A DNA stretch of 34,171 nucleotides from Catenaria anguillulae PL171 (lineage: Eukaryota; Blastocladiomycota; Blastocladiomycetes; Blastocladiales; Catenariaceae). Made by a program: the position numbers and the translations under genes. The stretch covers positions 1 through 34,171 of the forward strand of contig MCFL01000258.1 of NCBI GenBank assembly GCA_002102555.1. Direction: 5' to 3'. The notes under the pieces are model-generated. The model searched no databases. It had not been told where the DNA came from and worked only from the letters and a program-made list of their open reading frames with translations. Every line of letters begins with the position of its first letter. Position 1 is the first letter of the stretch. Positions 1 through 8,938 of the stretch are shown piece after piece.

Positions 1-2298
1 GCCAACGTGTAGCCCAAGCCGTGGATCCAAAAGCGTCCCAAGCAGGTTGGGGTCTTGGAACGCCAACTAGCAGGAACAAGACGACCAGCTGGGACAAGAG
101 GCCAGCAATGATAAACGTCACGGAACGAACACTCACAGAGGAATGCTCGCGCGTGTGCCAAAAAATGCCCAAGAGCACAATCAAGGTGAGGATTTCTAAA
201 GCGGCAACAGCAGAGAATGCTGCCGATACAGTCGTATCCCAGCTGACGTTGGTCGGGGACCCAAAATGTCAATACTCAATGTGTCCGCGATGGCTCGGTT
301 CATGGCGTCAAGTTGCTTCTCAATCGATCCACCAAAGCCACGAATCATGTCATTCCAGCGGGTAAAGATATGCTTGGACACGGCCAAGTATTGCGTTCCC
401 GATGCACTGGAGGGCGCGGAACAATCTGTCAAAAGATTTCTTGGTCAGTGGCACACTTTGCACTTTCTCGGATGTATGCCAAAGGAGGTTTACGAACCTT
501 CAAATCACGAGCGACGGCACAAATAGGAAGCGCAGCACATACAGCAGAGTCTACAATACATTACGATGAAATGAGTACAACGGTTCCCTGTCAGCTTCAA
601 TGACGACATTCGCACCATTGAACAGTTGAGGAATTGTCGGAACATTGCCTCCATTTAGAGCGCGCACCCGCTGCCACGTCGAGCTTGCAAACAGATCCAG
701 AACTCGCTTTGCGGCCTCGGGTTGCTTGGTATACTTGCTGATTCCCCAAAGCCAACCGCCTAGCACCGCAGCGTTTCCTGGCATTGGAGACATGCGCCAA
801 GCCCACGCGACATTTGCCGCAACTGTTGCAGGGGCGACCGACGGCCAGTTGCGATGAAAGAGGGTCCCGCCTTGGGTCCACAGCCGCGACGAGGCGGATT
901 CCGAAAGACCAAGTTGTAGCCAGCCATTCTGATTCCATTTCTGCAGTCGCTTGGCGACATTGACCACACGCTGGCCTATGATGGATGACTGATTGAAGGA
1001 TGACAGGGTCCGATTCGGCTCGAGGATGGTTCCAGCATTGTCTGCCCCAAGCCTGTACATTTATGAGCGCGAGTAAGTGATGGAAGTGAGAATGAGGCCA
1101 ACTAGCTGTCTTGACCTGGGCTGTGCAGAGTACAGATTGGAATTTGAACGTACCACTCGAGCACGTTGCATGTTAGTCCTTCATAGGCGGAGACTTGGCC
1201 CGTCAATCCCATGAATGAGGGATTCGTTTTACGAACCTCAGGAACAATCACCGCCATCATTGTTCCATCTCATCAAGCTGCCATGGCAATCACACAAAAA
1301 CGACGTGGGTCAGAGAACTGCGAACACACAGCTCGAGCTGCACGGCGAAAAACAATGAGATACATGCCGTTCTTGGCGGGCCAGTAAAGTTGAACCTTGT
1401 GAGCAAGTCCATGCGTGAGTACAGAAGGCCATCTATGCAAGTACAACTCGAGTGCTTGGCGTGAGTCCGTGAGTCCACTCGGTCGCGTAATTTGATGCAT
1501 TACGCCGTACAATCTGCTTTATCAGGCAATGCAACTCTAAATATCCCATTCATGAACCAGTGAGTCTACCTTGATCTTTGAACATGATTTGCACGTGAAG
1601 AAACGTACAGCTTTCCATTGTAGACTGCGGCAGCCAAGTTTTGTGGGTCATGTAAAGCACGGGCGGCAACCAGGCTCGGATCATTGTCAAGTGGCAAGAG
1701 ATGCTCCCCATAGTCGCCGATCCAGACAACTGGACGTGGAAGCCGTGTCATGTCGGGACTTTGTAGCCAGCACCCAGTCAAACCATGCAGCAACGAACCG
1801 TCAAGTCGGAAAATGTCGACTGCCGAGTCTTGTGCTGTAAACATGGACTGGATTGAGGTCGAGACATCTGGACGTTTTCAACTCGTTAGGCAGATTGCTG
1901 CACATCCCTTGACAGCATTGACAAGGCATGAAATTGAGAATACAATCAGTCACCGTTGTTCCCTAGCAAAAAAGCACACACAAGCAATCACTCAGTCATC
2001 ATGTATGATTCTCGAGAGGTCATGCGCTCACGTTCAGCGTATGTACCAGCGAAACGAACTCGATGGTGATTCCCGTTTGGCTCGAAAAATTTTGGCGAAG
2101 CGCAAGTGTAGGTGACCACGGATCTCGGCTGATGGCTGCAAAGGAGAAAGTGTTTATGAATGGCTGGGTATTATGCGTTTAAATGCTCATCAGAACCATA
2201 CCCGCAGCTGGTACAAGTACTCGGATCGTGGTAGCTGCCACCACAACCAGCAGGTGGCCAACTGCCATCCATCCCAGCACTACGCGAGTGAGCGTCAT
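1..2298 (-). CDS. Receptor with bacterial-type solute-binding ectodomain and 7TM region (5' part; frame-broken, runs off window)
   Basis: Proposed exons on the minus strand are 2298-2202, 2135-2032, 1867-1799, 1729-1595, 1432-1368, 1277-1154, 1052-616 and 425-1, the last continuing outside. The start gives a hydrophobic signal segment (MTLTRVVLGWMAVGHLLVVV). The ectodomain follows bacterial extracellular solute-binding proteins: VVWIGDYGEHLLPLD, NGKLY, GLLYSRMDLLTRF, PPRT, IVPEVRKTNP and EGLTCNVLEW. Two hydrophobic helices follow at about 50-215. It is a clear paralogue of the gene at 31217-34063, which was used to choose the splice sites. Oddities: the donor after PPRT is GC (1366-1367) instead of GT; the frame slips by one base at the 2032/1867 junction, at about 1260 (after LDEMEQ) and at about 260 (ILGP then PTNVSW). 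Each slip fits loss of one base from a short homopolymer. It may therefore be a pseudogene or carry assembly errors. The likely role, if functional, is plasma-membrane sensing of a sugar or other small ligand through G proteins (inferred). Confidence 0.72.
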
Positions 2299-3046
2299 GT
2301 TGCCGATGCACTTTCCAAACTGCTTTGGGGAAGAATCGTGAGCGAGTCGATTTATCTCTTGTTCTTGTCAACAACGATACACTGTTCAGCTTTCATCGAT
2401 GAGAACAGGGAATCATTTTCTCTCCAAGGATTGGATTGAAAGGGGACGCACCTCGAATTTGTGCCATTTTCTGCTGTGAACGATTGAAAGCAGGTGCCGA
2501 AAACGGGAGCCACAAATGTGCGCATCCAGCGCGAGCATCCATGAACCCAAACGGGGTACTTGCTGGCGTCCGCCATTCAGCCCAGCATGCCCTGGCCTCC
2601 AGGCGGGCCGGGGAGTGACGCGAGATTGCTTCTTGAGCTTTTTGCTTCCTCACATTTCGCGCCGCACCTGACGATGACCTCAGCTCCGAGCAAACGGGCA
2701 ATCGCCAGGCTTGGACAGCAACAGGAAATGCAATGTCGCTCAATTGCATTGAAATTGAATCGCGCCAATATGAATCTCGATATGGCTCACGAGCTCTGTA
2801 TTCAGCCTCGGGCTCGGGAGCCTTGCACAGTGGACAAGGATTTGCTCCCTTTCACTTGTGTTGGCAGTCCTCCGATCTGCCCTTGGTCTTTCGGGCACAT
2901 GAACACGGCCCGAGAAGAAGGAAAGTCTATGGCGATTTCATATTCTCGATTCCATGTATGAAAATATTTTCACCCATAGCGGCTGATCCACTTGCCGCAA
3001 TTCATCGAATACTCAAATCCAGCCTGTTTCATTCCGAGTTCCCAAC
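2299..3046. other. Intergenic region between receptor and MSH2
   Basis: No convincing gene. On the minus strand one frame (2768 down to about 2352) is open apart from a single TGA at about 2577, but it resembles no family I know, and the other frames are equally open here. The region should hold the promoters of two divergent genes: the receptor reading left and MSH2 reading right. Confidence 0.4.
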
Positions 3047-6000
3047 ATGCTCGACAACGACCTGGACCGCGACCGTCGCCCCGACTTGGAGCTGGGTACG
3101 AGTTTCAGTTTCAAGGTGTCTCTCACTGATCATGATGTTTACCTGGGAGACAAACTGACTGGCGCGAGGTTCACAACGATGAACAGACAAATCCTCGCAG
3201 CAAGGCTTTATTGCCTTTTTCCGTTCGCTCCCACCCTCACCGTCCTCAGCGTCATCCTCCTCGTCGACATCCTCAATGCAATCGCCCACATTTCGGCTGT
3301 TTGAACGCAACAATGGCGACTTCTATTCTGCTCACGGCGATGATGCACACACCATTGCCCTGCTCGTCTACAAGACAACTGCTCCCATCAAGACGCTTGG
3401 CACAGACCTCAAGTCTGTCACGCTCTCACAAGCAACCTACCGATCCTTCCTTGCCCTCGCTCTGTTCAAGCTCAACGCACGCATCGAAATCTATGCCCCA
3501 ACCGAGGCTCGGAAAGCCAACTCGTGGCAGCTCTCGCGTGTCGCATCGCCGGGCAATGTGCAAATGGTGCAAGACGACCTGCCCGAGTCCTCTGCGGTTG
3601 GTTCCGACAATGGCGCGGATGCATCCATTGAGCCCGTCATTGTGGCCGTGACCGTGTCCGAGTTCGGCATGCCCGCGGGCGAGTACAAGGTCGGGCTGGC
3701 CATGGCAAATGCCACCGACAAGTTGCTCATGGCTGCCGAGGTGATTGACAACGACCTGCTCACTACCATGGAAAGCGTCCTCGTGCAAGTCGGGGCCCGC
3801 GAATGCCTTGTATCGCGGGACACGCACTCCGTTGGCTCGGCAACGTCCACGAGCGGTGAATCCGCAAGCGAGCGCATCCTGTCCGTGCTGAATGGGCTCG
3901 AGATCGCCGTGACCGCGTGTGACAAGGACTACTTTCGCCCCATGCAGCAAAACCATCTCAAGCGACTGCTCGCTGCTCCGCTCGCTCCTGGCACGCTCGA
4001 TGCACAGCCGCTCGCGCTCGCCTCGCTTAATGCCCTTGTCCAATACCTTCAACTCGACAATGGGTCGACCGCCAACGCCAATCAATTCACCTACATTCCT
4101 CTTCGCACGCAGGGGCTCATGCGCCTCGACGCACATGCGCTCTCTGCCCTCGGCCTGTTTGGCGACGGCCAGCGCCGCACCACGCACTTGTACGGCCTGC
4201 TCAACCAGTGTGTGACGCCTCCGGGGTCCAGGTTGCTTGCACAGTGGCTGCGCCAGCCACTGGCCGATCTCGACGCCATCAACGAGCGTCATGCCATTGT
4301 GCAAGAGTTGACGGACAGTGCGGACTTGCGGGACGGCGCACGCGCCTTCTTGAAGGGAGTACCGGATTTGCCCAGGCTGGCGAAAAAGTTGAAGCGTGGA
4401 AAGGCTGGCGTGGCGGATGCCGTCGTTGTGTATCAGGTGGCGGGCAAAGTACACGAGCTCGTGAGCATCTTGAGCCAAGGCGAATCGGCGGACCACGATC
4501 AAATGGATGTGGGCGATGATGGTGATGCTGAGGAGCAGAAAATTCGCCGGCAACTTTTGACGGCCAGGTTCGTCGAGCCCCTACAATCTGTACAGGAGCA
4601 CTTATCGGCCATTGGCGAGCTCGTGGAAGAGACGGTCGACTTGGAGGCGGTTGAGAACCACCAGTTTCGAGTCCTCCCGCATGTGGACCCAGAGTTGCAG
4701 ACGTTGCACGAGCAGATTGCTGATCTCGAGTCCCAAGTCCAACCGATTGCGGCCAAAGTGGCTCGCGCACTCGGCCTGGAGTTGAACAAGGTTGTCAAGG
4801 TGGACCATTCGAGCCAGCACGGGTTCCATTTGCGGGTGTCATTGACTCACTCGAACGTGCTGCGTGGTAAAAAGGAGCTGATTGAGTTGACCACACTCAA
4901 GTCGGGTGTCTTGTTTACCACGGCCGAGCTCAGGCGAGTTGCGGGCCAGCTGCTCGAATTGGGCAACGAGTACACGAAGCAGCAGGATGCCGTGGTCAAG
5001 GATCTTATGGCCAAGCTCGGTTCGCTCTCTGTAAATTTTTTTCTGTATTCATGCGTTGCGTTCTCACCCATGTCGTTTTTTTCTTGTTGAGTTTATAGCT
5101 GAGCACATTCCAACCTTGACGCTTCTCGCCGACGTCTTTTCCGACCTCGACGTCCTCTCTGCCTTTGCCCACGTCGGTCTCCAAGCGCCCACTCCCTACA
5201 CGCGGCCAATCATGACGCACGACACTGCCGACTCTGACGATGCCAACTCGACTCGCGAGCTCAACCTCATCAACCTGCGCCACCCGTGCATTGAAGTCCA
5301 ACCGGGCATGCACTTTATCCCCAACGATGCCCTCATGTCGCGGCCGCAATCTGCCGAGCTGCTCATCATCACTGGACCCAACACGGGCGGAAAGTCCACG
5401 TATGCGCGCAGCATTGCCCTTGCCGCCGTCCTCGCGCAAATCGGCTGCTTTATCCCAGCCGACCCGGGATCAACATTGCCCGTGTTTGACTCTGTGCACT
5501 GCCGGATTGGCGCGGCTGACAATGCAGCCAAGGGCGTGTCGACATTCATGGCAGAAATGCTCGAGACAGCCGCCATTTTGCGTAGCGCCACGCACGCGTC
5601 GCTCGTGGTGATTGACGAGCTGGGCAGGGGCACGAGCACGAGTGATGGGTTTGGGCTGGCGTATGCTATTGCCCGGCATTTGGTCACGCAAGTGCGTGCG
5701 TTTACACTGTTTGCGACGCATTTTCATGAGGTGACGGCGTTAGCCGACGAGGTGCCAGGCGTCAAGAACTTGCATGTCACAGCGTGTACCGCGGACGATT
5801 TGCCAGAGGGTATGGGTATGGAGATGCAGGTGGATGGTGACGAGAGGGCGGCGCCAACCAAGAAGCGCGATATCACGCTGCTCTACAAGGTTGAGGACGG
5901 GCCTACTGACAAGAGTTTTGGCATCCACGTTGCCGAGCTGGCCGGATTTCCGCCGACCGTTGTTGGCATGGCGAGACGCAAGCTGGGCGAGTTGGAGCGC

Positions 6001-6264
6001 ATGGCCAAGAAGCGTGGATTGGGCAAACGGGTCCGAGAACATGATGAGATGCAGGTTGACGATGACGATGTGGAGGCCGTCCAAGCAAAGCGGGCAAAGC
6101 AGGTGGTTGCCCGCTTTTTGCGTGAGGCGCAGCAGTTGGACAAGAGCGGGCCGGAGTACGTCGAGCAGATGCGGGAGCTCAAGAGGCGCTATCACGAAGA
6201 GGTGCTGGGCAATGTGTGGTTAAAGGAGGTGGTCGAGGAATGTACAGGTAAGCCGCTGGCGTGA
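3047..6264 (+). CDS. MSH2: DNA mismatch repair protein MSH2
   Basis: Three exons: 3047-3095, 3187-5019 and 5099-6264, giving about 1015 residues (human MSH2 has 934). The 49-nt first exon supplies RPDLELD, joined to QGFIAFFRSLPP, which restores the N-terminus usual in fungal MSH2; an ATG at 3276 alone would lose it. The mismatch-binding, connector and lever/clamp domains follow (FRLFERNNGDFYSAHG, then LYGLLNQCVTPPGSRLL). The C-terminal ABC ATPase has Walker A GPNTGGKST near residue 720 and the signature/Walker B region LVVIDELGRGTS near residue 799, then ATHFHE. The second donor (GTTCGC at 5020) was preferred over GTAAAT at 5031 because it keeps the frame and the spacing between QDA and the LDxxxxFAHV motif. 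Low-complexity acidic inserts lie near residues 435 and 865-945. The product pairs with MSH6 or MSH3 in the nucleus to recognise mispairs. Confidence 0.97.
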
Positions 6265-6404
6265 GTAATATGCACTGCTAATGCTGCTTTGTGTGCATGT
6301 GCATGGTAAAACATTTTTGTTTTCGTATGACTTGGTGTTTCTCATTCAGCCTTTTCACACTGGCTGCGTGCGACTGGGATGCAATCAGACATGACACTTT
6401 GAGG

Positions 6405-7952
6405 TAGAAAAATGTGACCTGCACATTTGATTTCCTTTACACACAAAAACTACAAACAACAAATCCAACTCAGACGAGGCCTCGCTTGCAGCGTCACCCA
6501 GACGCTGTACCACGACGTCGAAAATCAAATTTAGGCGTCCCGTCGCCAGCATCTTGTGCTCGACCAAACCCGAGGCCAAGAGCTTGTAGGCGAGTAGTGG
6601 CCTTGTTTACCCAATCCGATGCGCGCGAGCAGTTGTTTGCAGGCCGCCATGCGGATTCCAGTCAACATCGCACATGACGACTGTATCGCGGCTGCGAGCT
6701 GGATGCCAATGCCACCAGTGTGCGTCGGGAGAATTAAGGCAAACGCGCACTTGACGGTCTTTGCACGTCCAAGCTTTCGAACGTGAAGGGACGCATGATC
6801 GGCTGGAGCTGGCCCTCGTCGGCAGGGAGAGCACGACTTGACAAGACAGCGAAAAAGTCGGATACAATGTCGATGGTTCCTTATATTTACTTCAACGAAA
6901 CTGCACATCGACCGCGTTTGGTTGGGCCGGGCGGGCGTCCCTGAAAGTGAAACACAAGGATCGCATGCAACACGTACCCCAAAAATTCGTGCCCCTCTGC
7001 ACACGATGTACCGAGGCGGACTCGAGGCAATGGTGTGACGAGTTAGTGTACGGTACTTTTCAACGGATGCCCAAACGGCTTGATCCGTCAGAGTTCTGCT
7101 TGTCGCTGACTGCGCCAGAAAGAACGCGTCACCACCGTACAAACGGCGAATGGTACAATTGTGAGCAAGCAAACAAAGAGGTGCATCGATCGGAATTGAA
7201 TGTACCTTGCTGTATTGAGCACCTCGTCAACTGCAATCTCGAGACCGCCGCTCCTGAATTGAAGCCGATCTGTTGTGTACGGCCATTGCAGATCTAGAAG
7301 TTTGGGATGACTCAAGGCTGCTGCCGCCGGCAGGCGAGCTGAACGGCGAATTGGATTGGGTCGAGACGCGATGCGGCGCGTGTGGTGAGGCGCGGTTGAG
7401 TTTGTTTGGCGTTGGGCAAGAACCAGAGCAGAGTCAGATGGAAAGAACTCGGAGGAGCATGGCGTAAGCTTGCGCAGCAGCACTCCAAACAAGTCTCAAT
7501 AAAGAGTCGAAATGATCATCGTATACATATGTATTTTGTGCAGGGAGAGAGCAGAAGCCTGAAGGAGTCGAATGTTGGTGACCTGATCGGCATCTTTGGC
7601 TTGTCCGCAATCGGCTCAGCCGGTTCCCCAGTAATCCGACTTGGAGGCCTTGGCACAATGCAAAGTCGCCAGCTCCTCTTTCATTGAACTGCGTGGTACT
7701 GATAGGTCATTTTTCAGGCGTATTGAGTCGGTGGAATAAAAACCGAATGAATCGACGGCCTGCTCACCTTGCTCCCAATTCATGTCCAGGTCGGCACGAT
7801 TCATGTGTGGGTGCTTTGATAACGATATGTACCGACCAACGACAGTCCACAGGCCCTCGCAATAGTACTTCAATGTGTGTCGGGTCAGCATCCGGCGGAA
7901 AACAAATACGAATGGCATCAGTGCGTCCCTCGTCCCTCTTTCGGAGTAGAAA
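6405..7952 (-). pseudogene. Decayed SNF2-family helicase relic (C-terminal ATPase lobe)
   Basis: Minus-strand fragments occur in the order expected of a SNF2 ATPase second lobe. FLLRKRD with FPP and IEVLL lies at about 7952-7811, the position of the FLLRRxKxDV...PPK stretch. SHPKLLDLQWPY and RSGGLEIAVDEVL lie at 7312-7208, matching CNHPxLL and SGKLxxLDxLL. CAFALILPTHTGGIGIQLAA lies at 6749-6690 (motif V, normally FLLSTRAGGxGINL). DTVVMCDVDWNPHGGLQ with ARAHRIG lies at 6687-6610 (motif VI, normally DWNPQxDLQAxxRAHRIGQ). Then, in the same frame, TRPLLAYKLLASGLVEHKML runs on. TAA at 6609-6607 stands where CAA (Gln of RIGQT) is expected, and the frame shifts between 6690 and 6687. The first fragment is the weakest match. 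The N-terminal lobe with Walker A is not found. A spliced functional gene is unlikely because the stop falls in the most conserved motif. Subfamily is not settled (LSH/Irc5-like possible). It converges with MSH2. Confidence 0.68.
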
Positions 7953-8140
7953 CGCAAGCACATTGTCTGCGTCACAAACTAGCTTACATCCACCTTGTCT
8001 CGTGCACACTAACAAAGCCACGTCACGGCCGGGATGGCGAGATATACCCCCGGCCCAGAGATATGCCGTGAAAGTTCATTCCATACGGCAAAGCTCGGAT
8101 GCTTGTTCCATGCTTGATGCCATGAGTACGCCAAAAATAG

Positions 8141-8166
8141 GTGCTTTTGCCATGCTTTTGCCATGC
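8141..8166. repeat. Short direct repeat TGCTTTTGCCA, two copies
   Basis: The unit TGCTTTTGCCA occurs twice in immediate succession at about 8142-8164, and a third start, TGCT, follows. It directly precedes the inverted repeat at 8168-8218. The function is unknown; slippage or the footprint of a small element are possible. Confidence 0.6.
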
Positions 8167-8167
8167 T

Positions 8168-8218
8168 GTCGGCTGGTGAGGCCGAAAATGGCCATGTCTC
8201 ACTGTCTCACCAGCCGAC
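8168..8218. repeat. Perfect 13-bp inverted repeat (hairpin)
   Basis: GTCGGCTGGTGAG at 8168-8180 is the exact reverse complement of CTCACCAGCCGAC at 8206-8218, with a 25-base loop. No coding region is near. It could be the end of a miniature transposon, a protein-binding palindrome or a chance stem; no flanking target-site duplication was recognised. Confidence 0.7.
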
Positions 8219-8280
8219 GTGTTTCAACACGCGACTCTTTCGAACACTCAGATTCTGTAAGTACACATTTTGGACCCTGG

Positions 8281-8345
8281 CTGCTGGCGAAGAGTCCTGG
8301 CGACTGGCGAAACGTCCTGGCGACTCGCCATGCCATTTCGCCAGG
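8281..8345. repeat. Tandem and inverted repeats of a CTGGCGA core
   Basis: GTCCTGGCGACT is repeated at about 8294-8305 and 8314-8325, a 20-base period. CTGGCGAAA at 8304-8312 is the reverse complement of TTTCGCCAG at 8336-8344, and GGCGA/TCGCC pairs inside it. The core GGCGA appears at least five times in 65 bases. This could fold into a strong stem or serve as a clustered binding site. Confidence 0.6.
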
Positions 8346-8938
8346 TGTGCCAGGTCGCTGACGCCAGGCTAGAGCCGAAAAATAGCGACCGGCTTCTCCA
8401 CGGCCCGGCTACCATCACCGCATGCTCATACCAAGTCATTGTCGTTGGTTCAAATCACACCAAGCCATGACTCTGTTGGACATGCGTATACATACGTATG
8501 CTGGCGTGACCATGGCAACGATTCGGTGCATCGGCTTCCGAGCTCACATGAAACGGCCTCGACAATGTACCAACCGCTATTGCCTCACAGCCAACCGCAA
8601 TTGCGTTTTGTGTGAGCTGGCACACAGGGTCACACGACCCATTTTTCTTGGCTAAATCCGTCGACATCACAAACGGCCGCGCCGGCGCAAGAGTCACCGC
8701 CCGTTAAACACCACCGCCACGTGCTGGAGGCAATAAGGAGCAGTCAAGCTTGCCCGTTCAAATACGGACCCACCACCCTATGCGCGAGACTTGATCCACC
8801 GAAGTCGCTACGAAGTTCCACCCAACGAGCATCATTTAGACCCGCCGACATATCCCTCACCCGGCCAACCGTAGACCTCGTTCTCGTCCTTCGCTCGACC
8901 TTTGACCCATCACTTACACACCCACCGGCACACACCCA

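Larger units (their letters stand above)
8020..8938. other. Gene-free stretch upstream of the peptide transporter
   Basis: The open frames here overlap on all frames and match nothing I recognise. The stretch holds a perfect 13-bp inverted repeat, a short direct repeat and a small tandem/inverted repeat cluster (listed separately). The last 100-200 bases should contain the promoter and 5' leader of the transporter gene that begins at 8939. Confidence 0.5.

Noticed and set aside
1273-1512. 79-codon minus-strand frame as a separate small gene
   Set aside because: It covers the receptor exon at 1432-1368 in the wrong frame; the correct frame (GLLYSRMDLLTRF) matches the paralogue.
2352-2768. Open minus-strand frame with one in-frame TGA, possibly an exon of the left receptor or a pseudogene
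   Set aside because: No similarity to the receptor paralogue or any family I know, and the receptor already has a good signal-peptide start at 2298.
3426-4553. 375-codon minus-strand frame inside MSH2
   Set aside because: Antisense shadow of MSH2; GC-rich codon bias opens the opposite strand, and its translation is Arg/His/Gly-rich with no family features.
7684-8361. 225-codon plus-strand open frame
   Set aside because: Composition is unlike the real genes here, it overlaps open frames on the other strand and the SNF2 relic, and it contains the repeat cluster; no motif or splice support.
8440-8470. GGTTCAAATC resembling a tRNA T-arm
   Set aside because: No matching acceptor stem, D-arm or anticodon arm could be laid out upstream.
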